A DNA stretch of 64,000 nt from Sphingobacterium puteale (GTDB taxonomy: Bacteria; Bacteroidota; Bacteroidia; Sphingobacteriales; Sphingobacteriaceae): assembly GCF_003627955.1 (NCBI RefSeq), contig NZ_RBWS01000016.1, positions 62,001-126,000 on the forward strand. Reading direction: 5' to 3'. The notes below the pieces were generated by a model. That model was not told where the DNA came from and did no database searches. It worked only from the letters and a program-made list of their open reading frames with translations. The translations under genes and the position numbers were made by a program. This document shows, piece by piece, positions 10,358 to 19,414 of the stretch (its first letter is position 1; every line of letters begins with the position of its first letter).

Positions 10358-11818
10358 TCACTTTTTGCCAGCCTCATATTGAGACAGCATCGCATACTGT
10401 GCCGCATAAGCGAACATGAACATCCCTTCCAGATTATTTTTGTCTTTGTCTGCATGCCACCCTCCAAGAAGGTTCTGTGGTAATAAACCGGAGCGCAAAA
10501 AATGGGTATACCCATAGTCCAAATTCTGCTGAAAGGAGTCCATGTAACTTCCTACTTTTTCAAAGACTGGAGAAATCTGAAGAAATCCCCGAAGTAATAT
10601 GCCATTAAACCAATTGTTAAACCCCTCTGAAGCATAGGTATAATGCGCCGGAACCTCTGAACCTAGCTTGGCAAAGTACCGGAAACTGGCATTCGCCAGT
10701 TCCTTTCCCTCTTCCAAATAGACCTTAGATCTCGTCACCCGGTACAGGTCGGCAGCGCCAGAAATCATTGTACCACTGTTATAGGAAAAAGAAGTTCCGA
10801 CGGCTTTCCTTAATTGGGTATTTTTTCGGTATTTTACGCCGTCAACAATTTCGTATGCAATGGTACAATCTGGATAACAGTCGCCCATCATATCATCATA
10901 GACGCCCTTATTATTCAATAAATGATCTTTTTGCCAAGCATAAATCCTTTTAGCAAAATCCAAATAAAAATCACTTTTTCGGAGCATTTTAGAACGACGA
11001 GATTGCTTGTCCTGTGCATCGATATAATTATATGTTATCTGATCGTTCTTTTTCCTATAGATTTCATGCAGCCAGACCAAAGGGCTAATCATTGGAGCAT
11101 TGCTACAGGCATGTTTGGTCACATATCCGGGGCCCCATGGAATTCCACCGTTCTCAATTCCTTGACTATTGCGGGTGCAGTCCCATCCATCCAGGACGTA
11201 AGCTGTTAGATATTCTGCTTCTTTCAAATAGGTATCTTTACCGGTCAGATGGTAAGCTTCTATCAATTCCCGTATTATCCACATTTGATCGTCATAAACA
11301 TTCAGGATACCGGTTACGTTAGCTCCGCCTTTTTCGCTCGCCCGGTCCACCGCATATACGGTCCAGTCCTTAGTTTGTGTAAAAGAAATCAGGTTGAAGT
11401 TCCCCAAATAATAAGCAGCATTTTCATGGAGCTGGGCCAATAGCTCAACATAGCGCTGATAATGTTTATCAAATAGGCCAGGACTCCCTTTTTCTTTTTG
11501 CAGCCTAAGACCATTTAATATTGCATTGACAGCTTCTATCGAAGCGGAATACATCCATACGCTTGCCTTTTCTTCGGGGCGCACCTCCGTATCCGGATTA
11601 TAGAAACGATACATGGCTTGCCTATCCGCTGAGAAATAAACTTCCATAGCCCGGTCAACGAGTTCCATCGCACGGACCAAGTTTTGCTCTTGGACAGGCT
11701 GATGGATATTAATATTGATAACAGAAAAGGAAGTTTGTGTTTCACCATGTGCGTACCGAACAATCATCATTGACACGGAAGCAACAACAATAAATTGCAG
11801 CTTTTTAAAGACTTTCAT
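10358..11818 (-). CDS. Glycoside hydrolase family 76 (endo-alpha-1,6-mannanase-like)
   Basis: 486 residues with an N-terminal signal/anchor segment. The protein is an alpha/alpha barrel of the GH76 type: the paired catalytic Asp occur in YDDQMW (175-180), with conserved surroundings such as NGGIPWG, ACSNAP and the later SFSYNSGTMISGAADLY. GH76 enzymes cleave the alpha-1,6-mannan backbone of fungal or bacterial mannans internally. It is the first gene of the locus, 122 bp upstream of susC, and shares its upstream region with the divergent Kelch/SARP-like regulator. No lipobox is evident, so it may be periplasmic. The presence of GH76 points to an alpha-mannan-like substrate for the whole locus. 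Confidence 0.85.
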   Translation of the reverse strand: MKVFKKLQFIVVASVSMMIVRYAHGETQTSFSVININIHQPVQEQNLVRAMELVDRAMEVYFSADRQAMYRFYNPDTEVRPEEKASVWMYSASIEAVNAILNGLRLQKEKGSPGLFDKHYQRYVELLAQLHENAAYYLGNFNLISFTQTKDWTVYAVDRASEKGGANVTGILNVYDDQMWIIRELIEAYHLTGKDTYLKEAEYLTAYVLDGWDCTRNSQGIENGGIPWGPGYVTKHACSNAPMISPLVWLHEIYRKKNDQITYNYIDAQDKQSRRSKMLRKSDFYLDFAKRIYAWQKDHLLNNKGVYDDMMGDCYPDCTIAYEIVDGVKYRKNTQLRKAVGTSFSYNSGTMISGAADLYRVTRSKVYLEEGKELANASFRYFAKLGSEVPAHYTYASEGFNNWFNGILLRGFLQISPVFEKVGSYMDSFQQNLDYGYTHFLRSGLLPQNLLGGWHADKDKNNLEGMFMFAYAAQYAMLSQYEAGKK

Positions 11819-11909
11819 AAGTAAGATTTCGATTTATAATTAGTTCGAGTTCCTACTGGAAATACCTGCAGGAATTCTAACGCAAGGTAATGTCGAATGA
11901 TTAATTTTT

Positions 11910-11950
11910 GGGTTAAAATCGGGTTAAAACGTAAAATAAAACGATAACCC
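11910..11950. promoter_or_regulatory. 11-bp-spaced direct repeats, putative regulator binding site
   Basis: GGGTTAAAA occurs at 11910-11918 and again at 11921-11929, exactly 11 bp apart, and an inverted half-copy (GATAACCC) lies at 11943-11950. This is in the shared region between the GH76-susC operon and the divergent regulator. Eleven-bp-spaced direct repeats are the usual target of OmpR-type and SARP winged helices, the type of domain the neighbouring regulator carries. Binding is inferred. Confidence 0.5.
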
Positions 11951-12176
11951 AAGCGACTATTTTTTTATATCATCATTGGAGATAGCATGCCTGTCGTGAT
12001 TGTAACATAGCTTTTATTTTATTGCGCGCTTTTTTTTGCATACTTTTAATCCTGTAAGATATTGATAAGGGATATATCCTAACCGTTACGATTTCATAAA
12101 AAGCCGACAAGGGACAATCTCTATATTGAACAGCTCTTTGTCGACAACTATTGGTTTAAGTTTTTTTGATTGCGCT

Positions 12177-14684
12177 ATGCGACGCTGTATATATATAGTT
12201 TTTTTACTTTTAATTCCGATACTTTCCCGATCTCAGGGGCTCAAGTTTAGAGCCGGACATGAACCCATAGATAAAAGAACCTCCTATGAATTGTTCAACA
12301 ATAAAGACGTTTCTTTTGAAAAGCAGTTTACCCTAACATTCCAGCTATCCATATATGCATCAAACTCGTTAGGCAACATCTTCCGTGTCAAGAATAAACA
12401 CAATAACACGGTTTACAATCTATTTTATGACGAGGAGGCAGGAAATTGTATCTTCCGTCTGAATGAAGAGGGCAAAAGTAGTTTGATTATTGCAAAAATA
12501 AACCAACAGCGACTATTTAAAGAAGAGTGGATCGACGTCCAATTGACTTTCGATCTTCAGGAGCAACTATTCAAGCTCAAAATACAGGATCGGACCTTTC
12601 AGTCTCCAAAGGTGAAACTACCAAAACAATATAGCCCTGAGGTTATTTTTGGAAAAAGTGATTACCTGATCGATGTACCCATGATGTCCGTCAAAAATGT
12701 ACGTATTGGAAATGCAACGAATAGATACTCCTTTCCATTAAAGGAGAATACAGGTCATATTGTCCACGATGAAAACGGCAAGGCTTATGGACGTGTCTCC
12801 AACCCCACTTGGCTGATTGTGGATTCTTACAAATGGAAAAATATTTTTACTGGCAGTTCCCCATCACAGGCCGGTTCTAGCTACAATCAACGAACAAAAG
12901 AGATTTATTATTTTAATCAGGACTCTATTACCATATTCAATGTCAAAAACAATCAGACAAAGAAGCTCGCTTTTTATAACCCCTGTCCCGTCAAACTGGT
13001 TTTAGGAAACAATTTTATAGACTCGATGACAAATAAACTATATGTCTATGAGCTTTTTTATACGCAACCTTACTTAGGTCCTACAGTCGCCAGCCTTGAT
13101 CTTGAAAATTTAGAATGGAAAGTTGAAAGCTATGACCTGATAAAAAAGGAGCTAAACCATCATGGGTCTTTTTATGATGAAAGACGTCGGCAGTTCTATA
13201 TTTTTGGAGGTTACGGAAATATGGCCTATAGTGGCGAGTTTAGGCGCTATGACCTCGACTCCGGCAAATGGCAAACTGTCGAAGGATGGTCAGGTGATAA
13301 AATTTTTCCACGCTATTTTCTGACAGCAGGCCAAGGACCTAAGGATCGAACAGCTTATATATTCGGCGGTATGGGAAATGAATCCGGTGAACACATTGTC
13401 GGACGAAAATATCTTTATGATTTCTATCAGATCAATCTAGACAGCAAGAAAATCACAAAAAAATGGGATATCGTTTGGAAAGACAAACATATTGTACCTG
13501 CCCGTGGTTTGGTCTTCCCTGATAGCGCTCACTTCTATGCCTTATGCTATCCGGAATATCTGACTAAATCCAATATCCAGCTCTACCGTTTTGCTATTCA
13601 AGATGGAAGTTTTGATATATTGGGAGACTCTGTCCCGATCTATTCAGATAAAATAAGTACACATGCCCAACTTTATTCAGATAAGCAATTAGGACGGCTT
13701 TTGATATTAGTTCAAGAGTCAAAAGATGACATACAATCGACGCTAAAGGTTTATTCGTTAAATATGATGCCAATAACCTTCGCTGAATTAAATAGCTTCC
13801 CGACATACCGTTCAAACCACAAAGTACTCTTATTGTTAATGTTGTTTGGAATATGTGGGCTTGGCGCTTACATTATCTGGGGACGAAGCGGAAGGAAAAG
13901 AAGCACTATTCCTATCACACAGGAATCAACATTTCCTATCGCTCCAATAGCGGGGACAAATCAATTGCGACAAAATGATGAATATATTCGCGCAAATGCA
14001 ATTTTTCTATTTGGTGAGTTTCGTGCATTTGATCGAAACAAACGTGATGTTTCCCATTTATTTAGCACAAAGCTGAAGCAGGCATTTTGCCTCATCTTGT
14101 CCCACAGGTCGGGGATCAGTTCACAATATTTCAGCCTGATGATGTGGCCTGACAAATCAGAAGATAAGGTAAAAAACTCCAGAGGGGTTACGATCAATCA
14201 TTTACGAAAAGTGCTGAGCGAGTTTACAGGAATAGAACTTGTATATAAACAGGGCCGATTCTTTATCGAAGAGACGAATGAATTCTATTGTGATTATTTA
14301 GAATGCATCCATTTGATGGCAAATCCTTCCAATATCAATGAAAATAGACTCATACAGATCATCCAAAGAGGCAAGTTTTTACAGGGATTGGATCAGCCTA
14401 TCTTTGATGCCTTAAAAGCTGAGGTTGAGCAAAGTTTGCTGCCCATTTTACTGGCGGAACTTCAGCAAGCGGATCTCGGACATCAACATAAAAAAAGTAT
14501 TGAGCTGGCGCATACGGTATTCCTATTGGACCCGTTAAATGAACAGGCTTTATTTTCTGAAATAAGAGCGATGTTTGCTCTCAATCAACAGCATGATGCC
14601 CGTATTAAATTTCAGCAATTCTGCCTCAATTATAAACAGTTGATGAATGAGGACTTTCCGCACCACCTGGATAGAATTATATAA
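12177..14684 (+). CDS. Transmembrane regulator: outside Kelch sensor, inside SARP-like DNA-binding domain
   Basis: 835 residues from the ATG at 12177, chosen because a signal segment follows at once (YIVFLLLIPILSRS); the frame is open from a TTG at 12126. Residues ~20-190 look like a LamG/concanavalin-type beta domain. Residues ~210-500 carry Kelch-like repeats (FYIFGGYGNMAYSGEFRRYD; AYIFGGMGNESGE). One transmembrane helix lies at about 547-568 (VLLLLMLFGICGLGAYIIW). Residues ~595-715 resemble an OmpR-type winged helix (FGEFRAFD, MMWPDKSEDKVKNSRGVTI) and ~715-835 a helical bacterial transcriptional-activator domain as in SARP proteins. It would sense a ligand outside and act on DNA inside in one polypeptide. 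It is divergent from the GH76-susC operon and very probably controls it. Confidence 0.75.
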   Translation: MRRCIYIVFLLLIPILSRSQGLKFRAGHEPIDKRTSYELFNNKDVSFEKQFTLTFQLSIYASNSLGNIFRVKNKHNNTVYNLFYDEEAGNCIFRLNEEGKSSLIIAKINQQRLFKEEWIDVQLTFDLQEQLFKLKIQDRTFQSPKVKLPKQYSPEVIFGKSDYLIDVPMMSVKNVRIGNATNRYSFPLKENTGHIVHDENGKAYGRVSNPTWLIVDSYKWKNIFTGSSPSQAGSSYNQRTKEIYYFNQDSITIFNVKNNQTKKLAFYNPCPVKLVLGNNFIDSMTNKLYVYELFYTQPYLGPTVASLDLENLEWKVESYDLIKKELNHHGSFYDERRRQFYIFGGYGNMAYSGEFRRYDLDSGKWQTVEGWSGDKIFPRYFLTAGQGPKDRTAYIFGGMGNESGEHIVGRKYLYDFYQINLDSKKITKKWDIVWKDKHIVPARGLVFPDSAHFYALCYPEYLTKSNIQLYRFAIQDGSFDILGDSVPIYSDKISTHAQLYSDKQLGRLLILVQESKDDIQSTLKVYSLNMMPITFAELNSFPTYRSNHKVLLLLMLFGICGLGAYIIWGRSGRKRSTIPITQESTFPIAPIAGTNQLRQNDEYIRANAIFLFGEFRAFDRNKRDVSHLFSTKLKQAFCLILSHRSGISSQYFSLMMWPDKSEDKVKNSRGVTINHLRKVLSEFTGIELVYKQGRFFIEETNEFYCDYLECIHLMANPSNINENRLIQIIQRGKFLQGLDQPIFDALKAEVEQSLLPILLAELQQADLGHQHKKSIELAHTVFLLDPLNEQALFSEIRAMFALNQQHDARIKFQQFCLNYKQLMNEDFPHHLDRII

Positions 14685-14723
14685 AAAAGGCCAATCATAC
14701 GACGAGGTATGATTGGCCTTTTT
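14684..14723. terminator. Bidirectional terminator between convergent genes
   Basis: Perfect 17-bp stem AAAAAGGCCAATCATAC / GTATGATTGGCCTTTTT with a 6-base loop, flanked by A and T runs. It sits between the plus-strand regulator and the minus-strand YoaK-type gene. Confidence 0.88.
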
Positions 14724-14741
14724 ATATAACCACCAATAAAT

Positions 14742-15491
14742 TTAGGAAACCAATACCTCGCGATGACGTTTTACGAATTGCTTTTTGAGCAGATATAGTT
14801 TGTAGTGATCATACAAACCAATTATCAGCAACACAAAACAAACGACATAAAATGTTTTATTGGACAGATAATTAAATGAAATTCCGCTGAGTAGCCCTCC
14901 CATTACATAACTAGTGACAATGGTCAGCAGCAAATGAAACTTATCTACCAAATCTTTATTGTTTCTATTGGATTCTTTGGTAAACATAGATATGAGTATC
15001 GCCAAGTCGGTCGTCAAGCCGGTCAAATGGGTTGTTTTCACAACTGAATTGGATATACTCGCCGTCAGTCCATTTTGCAGGCCCATCGCAAACAATAAGG
15101 CCCCGACCAATATTTCGGTTTCCTTTAGCGAATCTTCATAGAAGATATCGAGATATATACCGACAAACAATATACTTAAAATCTCCAATACCAACGGTAT
15201 CGAATGTGTCAGGTATGCGCTGAACTTACCCTTACCATGGATGATAATCAAATTGGAAAACATGCTTCCAATTAAAAACAACAATATCCAAAACAAAACG
15301 ACAGCCCCTTGATACCAGTTTCCTTTCGCTATCTCCTGTGCAAAAACGGCATAATATCCTGTTACATTAGATGTAAAGGAAAAAAATACAATAACAGAAG
15401 CTACGTTGACCATGCCAGCTGAAAATGCCGTTAGTCCGCCCAGCTTAATATTGTCTTGAATCGTTCGATGATTGCTATATTTCCTTAGCAT
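14742..15491 (-). CDS. YoaK/DUF1275-family membrane protein
   Basis: 249 residues, mostly hydrophobic, with about six transmembrane helices. The N-terminal pattern (GGLTAFSAGMVNVASVI ... TSNVTGYYAVFAQEI) and the middle motif (GLQNGLTASISNSVVKTTHLTGLTTDLA) are characteristic of YoaK (DUF1275) proteins, whose function is unknown. Its start overlaps the stop of the preceding gene by 17 bp, so it is the third gene of the operon that begins at 16480. Association with a Usp-like protein and an efflux-type envelope complex suggests a transport or stress role, which is inference. Confidence 0.85.
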   Translation of the reverse strand: MLRKYSNHRTIQDNIKLGGLTAFSAGMVNVASVIVFFSFTSNVTGYYAVFAQEIAKGNWYQGAVVLFWILLFLIGSMFSNLIIIHGKGKFSAYLTHSIPLVLEILSILFVGIYLDIFYEDSLKETEILVGALLFAMGLQNGLTASISNSVVKTTHLTGLTTDLAILISMFTKESNRNNKDLVDKFHLLLTIVTSYVMGGLLSGISFNYLSNKTFYVVCFVLLIIGLYDHYKLYLLKKQFVKRHREVLVS

Positions 15492-15975
15492 ATTTTTCCT
15501 TTCCTCCTTTTTTCAGCACAATACGTGCTATTCCTTTCGTTTGCATATCCAGGTTGAGATGTAAGACGAGCTGGTTTTTATTCAGTTTCTGAATAATAAA
15601 GCTTTCCACAAGCTCATTATTTTTACGCAGCTCAAGGATATGTCCCCTTCCTTTTAGAAACCAGTTATACTGCTTATCCTTGTGATGGGCCACAAAATTC
15701 TTTTCACCCATTTTTTCAAAATGCCATAGGCCATCCTGTAATGGCGGCAAATGCGCGATGGCCGCATCTTTGATTCCTTCATGGATAATCGCCTGTTTTT
15801 TGAAGGTTGGTGATTTCTCCACCTTTTCAAAGTACCAGCCCTGTTCTTCCCACTCTCCTTCTAAAAGTCGTTCGGGGTTTTCATAAAGCATGACCATTGC
15901 TGATGCCCCAAAAAGCAACAATGCCAAAAAGACAAAGTTGAATCTTGCCAGTATTTTTCTTTTAATAGTTAACAT
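15475..15975 (-). CDS. Unknown membrane-anchored protein
   Basis: 166 residues. One N-terminal hydrophobic segment (FVFLALLLFGASAMVMLY, ~14-31) acts as anchor or signal, followed by a soluble, beta-rich, charged domain with repeated Trp/Phe positions (GEWEEQGWYFEKVEK, DGLWHFEKMGEKNF). I do not recognise a family; the outline resembles small lipocalin-like periplasmic domains, but that is a guess. It overlaps the upstream Usp-like gene by 14 bp and the downstream YoaK-type gene by 17 bp, so the three proteins are made as a unit. Confidence 0.7.
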   Translation of the reverse strand: MLTIKRKILARFNFVFLALLLFGASAMVMLYENPERLLEGEWEEQGWYFEKVEKSPTFKKQAIIHEGIKDAAIAHLPPLQDGLWHFEKMGEKNFVAHHKDKQYNWFLKGRGHILELRKNNELVESFIIQKLNKNQLVLHLNLDMQTKGIARIVLKKGGKEKYAKEI

Positions 15976-16480
15976 CCCATTGTTTGTTAAAAAATAAATC
16001 CGCTAAGACATTGCTTCCTGTTTTGTTTGTTGCCGGTTTTTCGACAATATTTACATGCTTACGCTTGTTTTCATTTAAGTGCAACAAAGCCTGTCCAACA
16101 TCAAAAAAATGTCTTGTTCTTTTTTCAAATTGATAATCTGTCGGAATCTTGACTTCGTCAATACGGGCTCCGTTCAGATAATGATGTAAATAATTGGGAT
16201 TGTCTGTACCAATTATATCTGTATAGATATTCAGTTTGCGATTTTCATACCGATGACAGATTATCTGACAGGCTTTCAAGAAATCCTCAGACTGGAGATC
16301 GCTGAGCTGGTCCTCAAGTGTTATTCCCAATAACTCACTGATTGAAGTGCTGCTTTTATTTCCATAAACCAAAATGACATCCAGCTGTTCGGCCTTAGAC
16401 TGCTCAATACTATGGATTACAAAAAAAAGTGAATCAATTGTAAAATCACTTGGAATCAATACACGCGTTGTTTTTGCCAT
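15962..16480 (-). CDS. Usp-like cytosolic protein, paralogue A
   Basis: 172 residues from the ATG at 16480; a TTG two codons earlier is an alternative. The start RVLIPSDFTIDSLFFV and the strand LDVILVYGN resemble the first half of universal-stress-protein (UspA) folds, but the nucleotide-binding glycine motif of ATP-binding Usps is not evident. By eye about 60% of residues match paralogue B (20466-20906) over the first ~130 positions, including YGNKSSTS, EDQL, FLKAC and FFDVG. It has a C-terminal tail of about 35 residues that B lacks. It opens an operon with two membrane proteins and is preceded by a promoter almost identical to that of B. No signal peptide, so cytosolic. Confidence 0.8.
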   Translation of the reverse strand: MAKTTRVLIPSDFTIDSLFFVIHSIEQSKAEQLDVILVYGNKSSTSISELLGITLEDQLSDLQSEDFLKACQIICHRYENRKLNIYTDIIGTDNPNYLHHYLNGARIDEVKIPTDYQFEKRTRHFFDVGQALLHLNENKRKHVNIVEKPATNKTGSNVLADLFFNKQWDVNY

Positions 16481-16499
16481 GCCCAATTATTTTTTTTAA

Positions 16500-16618
16500 C
16501 AAAGTTAATGGCCACGCATGGCAACGGAATGAAGCTAAAATTAGCTTTTCATTAGAATTTAAACAGGCTTATTAAAATAGGATTAAAAATACGGGGAAAA
16601 TTAAAATGAGATTAAAAT
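16500..16618 (-). promoter_or_regulatory. Duplicated promoter/operator region, copy A
   Basis: Upstream of paralogue A. Reading on the minus strand, a TAnnTTTG -7 element (TAACTTTG) lies at 16507-16500. Upstream of it are a conserved GGCAAC block, a near-palindrome AAGCTAAAATTAGCTT (16532-16547), and ATTAGAATT (16551). Then ATTAAAAT-type boxes start at 16571, 16582, 16600 and 16611, that is two pairs each 11 bp apart. The last boxes overlap the tolC-like stop codon. The 11-bp spacing is typical of OmpR-family sites, and an OmpR-type regulator is encoded at 22419-23144. Confidence 0.6.
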
Positions 16619-18042
16619 TTAGTTCCGGCCTTATAATACAGTTCTGCTAACGCTTTCCGATAGTCGGTAAAAAGTTTCTCCTGCTTTATCTTCATCTCGA
16701 TCAGCTTATTTTCTCTGCTATTGACAACAAATAATGTCGATTCCCCAAGTCTGAACTTATTCAACTCACCTTTAAGCAATCGCTCCTGATTACGCACATT
16801 TACCGACTGAAATTCAATTTGTTTGCTATATGCACTTAAATCGTTATATTTTCTCATGATGTCATTGTAAATATTTCGCTCTTCAATACGTCTTTCAAAC
16901 TGTAGATGATCTTGTTTAATTCTTACTTCCCTCAATTTTCCGCGCTCACTACGGATGAATAGAGGAAATGCAAATTCGAATCCCAATTTATAGTTATGCC
17001 AGTTAAAATCATATGCTGGGGGGATAAAATTATTGAAACCGTGACGACTTGAGATAAGTGTACCTGAAATATTTAACTTTGGTTTGAGCATTTCCTTTCG
17101 GTAACGTTCCTCAAAAACTAATTGCTGGCTTTTACTGGCAAGTTTTATTAATTCGGGATGTGCAACTTTTGCGGAGTCAAGAAGTCCTAAAATCACCTTA
17201 CTGTCCGGCAAAATCGCTGTACTATCCGTTTTATTAGGTACAGCATGCTCAGGAAGCTCAACGGGAAGTTGCTGTGCATTCCACAGATGATTGGACAACA
17301 CAATTCTTGCATTCTGAAGTTCAACTTCATATTTTACCAGTTCTATTCGCCTCTCTTGTACAACAACCGCTGCTTCAACGGAATCAATTAGTGGCTTATC
17401 CCCCAATGCTGTCTGTTCGCTGATCGCCTTAAATCTCGTATCGGCTAATTTCACGCCTTCCAGCAAAAGTTCGTATTGCCTATAGGCAAAATACCAGTTC
17501 CAATAATCGGACAATGCTTGATACCAAATGGTATTGATCTGTTTAATCTTCTCGGCCTCAACATAACTTAACATGGCCTTTGCTTGCCGTAAAGTGTTTC
17601 TTCTACCGTCAATTACTAAGCCCTGTCCCAGTGGAATGCTGATACCCACGGCAGACAATCCATCGTTGTTCGTTCTTGATTGAGGATCGGTGTAATTTCC
17701 AACATTTCGATCATAAGCGATTTTTAGGTCCGCACCGGCCAGCCATAATGGAATTTTTAATTCATTGTTCCACTGATTATAATAGTTGGTATTACCAAAA
17801 TTTTTGTTTTTAAAATTCGAATAAATAGTTGGGTCAAATTTTCCCGCAGCTTGCACAACCTGGGCTTTAGCAGTTTCAGTCAATAGATTAATTTGCTTAA
17901 CAATTGGATGATGGGCCATTAAAAGTTCTTCCAGATCATCTGTTGTAAAATCTATTTTTAAGCGATCTGCCCGCTCTTGTGCGGATAGGTTATGAAAAAG
18001 AACAGCACATAAGGCTATAAGGATAAAATTCAATTTATTCAT
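16612..18042 (-). CDS. TolC-family outer-membrane channel protein
   Basis: 476 residues from the ATG at 18042, chosen because a signal peptide follows (LNFILIALCAVLFHNLSAQ); an upstream ATG at 18105 would place 21 extra residues inside the preceding gene. The protein has the two long helical repeats of outer-membrane efflux proteins, with TAKAQVVQAAGKFDPTIYS early, PLGQGLVIDGRR in the first barrel segment, and a second helical repeat ending in ALAELYYKAGTKF. TolC trimers form the outer-membrane exit duct for inner-membrane transporters joined by an HlyD-type adaptor, and the adaptor gene ends 10 bp upstream. It is the last gene of the operon beginning at 20906. Confidence 0.88.
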   Translation of the reverse strand: MNKLNFILIALCAVLFHNLSAQERADRLKIDFTTDDLEELLMAHHPIVKQINLLTETAKAQVVQAAGKFDPTIYSNFKNKNFGNTNYYNQWNNELKIPLWLAGADLKIAYDRNVGNYTDPQSRTNNDGLSAVGISIPLGQGLVIDGRRNTLRQAKAMLSYVEAEKIKQINTIWYQALSDYWNWYFAYRQYELLLEGVKLADTRFKAISEQTALGDKPLIDSVEAAVVVQERRIELVKYEVELQNARIVLSNHLWNAQQLPVELPEHAVPNKTDSTAILPDSKVILGLLDSAKVAHPELIKLASKSQQLVFEERYRKEMLKPKLNISGTLISSRHGFNNFIPPAYDFNWHNYKLGFEFAFPLFIRSERGKLREVRIKQDHLQFERRIEERNIYNDIMRKYNDLSAYSKQIEFQSVNVRNQERLLKGELNKFRLGESTLFVVNSRENKLIEMKIKQEKLFTDYRKALAELYYKAGTKF

Positions 18043-18052
18043 ATAATTACAA

Positions 18053-19414
18053 TCACTTCTTCCTGTCTTCTTTCGGTTCACGCTCCAAACTTGGTGGAAA
18101 TCCATTTAATTGCCTCCAGATCTCATACCATAAGGGGACTTTATTTAAAATGATTCGACCATAGGCGCCAGATCCCAGATTGAGCTGCGCAGGCCAAGGT
18201 TCATCACCCTTGGGAACGGGATCTGTCGGACGTATCAAGATTCTAAATTGACCATTCGTGCTACTCACTTTATCAATGACCGAGACTTTTCCGGCAAAAG
18301 TGCCTACCGCCACAGAAGGCCAACCTGAAAATTGGATCGATGGCCAACCATCAAATTGAATTCTAACATCACTCTCCGGCAAGATAAGAGGCACGTCCAT
18401 GGCATTGACATACAGTTCTATGGCAAGTAATGGCGTTTTGGGCTGTAGTGTTGCCACGGATTCTCCTTCTTTCATATTTTCACCGATGCCAGCCTTAAAG
18501 GTTTTTACAATATAGCCGTCCTGCGGAGCCCGGACAATATAAAGGCCGCGTCTTATGTCGATATTGGAAATCTCATTTCTTAATTTAGCGATATCGCCCT
18601 GTACAGACGCCCTTGAGGAAAAAGCCGAACTTAAATCCGACTGCGCTTTAGCCAATGACTCATTATATTTTGCCCGAATATTATTGAGTTCGATGTGTGC
18701 ATTGGATAATGCCTGTCTTGAGTTTAACAACTTATTTTCAGCACTGACCACCTTAGCCCGATCATTCTGTAGGTTTAAGCGCCTAGTCTCGATATCTGTA
18801 AGGGAAAATAAGCCGTCCTGATAACCTTCTTCATAACGTTTTAGTCTTTTTTCGCTTGTTTCAAAAAAACTCATTATCGCAATCACTTCAGCACTATCAC
18901 TTTTAACAAGATTTTGAGCTTGTATAACCTTGTTTTGAGCGGATTCCAACTGATAAGTCAGGCCATAGTTCAAGGCCTTGATCTGCTCTTCCGTCGCATT
19001 CATTTTTTGCTGTGCAGCAGATTCTCCACTTCGCTTAGCAAGCAACTGCTCCTCTAATCGTAAAGGCAAATTGGGGTCAAAGTAAGATTGTGATGTCTCT
19101 GATAGGACTAAAATTGTATCTCCTTTTTTGACTTCCTGGCCTTCTGTCACCGCCCAACGTTCAATTCGGCCTCCAATTTGATTCTGTATCGTTTGAGGTC
19201 TGTCTTGTGGCCGTAATGCAGTGACGGAGCCCTTCCCGGGTATTGTCTGTCTCCAGGGCAGAAATAAGGCAAAAGCAAAAACCAGTCCTGATAGGATCAG
19301 GATACGGCCCAATAGCAAAGATCCTTTATCTTTTAAAAGGGCGTGAACTGAATGATGGGAAAGATCTTTCCAGCTGACAGCTGTCTTGACAGGTTGCTCC
19401 TCATTAGTCAACAT
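18053..19414 (-). CDS. HlyD-family periplasmic adaptor (membrane fusion protein)
   Basis: 453 residues. One transmembrane helix (~38-52, LILSGLVFAFALFLPW) follows a short cytosolic tail. The half-lipoyl motif (GGRIERWAVTEGQEVKKGDTI) comes next, then a long coiled-coil hairpin (~115-290) and the second half-lipoyl (RRGLYIVRAPQDGYIVKTFKAGIGENMKEGES). The beta-barrel and membrane-proximal part end in GSGAYGRIILNKVPLWYEIWRQL. Such adaptors bridge an inner-membrane transporter and TolC. Its ATG overlaps the upstream ABC-type membrane-domain gene by 11 bp, indicating coupled synthesis. Confidence 0.88.
   Translation of the reverse strand: MLTNEEQPVKTAVSWKDLSHHSVHALLKDKGSLLLGRILILSGLVFAFALFLPWRQTIPGKGSVTALRPQDRPQTIQNQIGGRIERWAVTEGQEVKKGDTILVLSETSQSYFDPNLPLRLEEQLLAKRSGESAAQQKMNATEEQIKALNYGLTYQLESAQNKVIQAQNLVKSDSAEVIAIMSFFETSEKRLKRYEEGYQDGLFSLTDIETRRLNLQNDRAKVVSAENKLLNSRQALSNAHIELNNIRAKYNESLAKAQSDLSSAFSSRASVQGDIAKLRNEISNIDIRRGLYIVRAPQDGYIVKTFKAGIGENMKEGESVATLQPKTPLLAIELYVNAMDVPLILPESDVRIQFDGWPSIQFSGWPSVAVGTFAGKVSVIDKVSSTNGQFRILIRPTDPVPKGDEPWPAQLNLGSGAYGRIILNKVPLWYEIWRQLNGFPPSLEREPKEDRKK

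Noticed and set aside
19404-19414. Possible frameshift that would have removed an ATPase domain from the ABC-type protein
   Set aside because: The HlyD gene begins within the last 11 bp and continues directly; no ATPase motif is readable in any frame nearby, so this is a clean absence and not a sequencing error.
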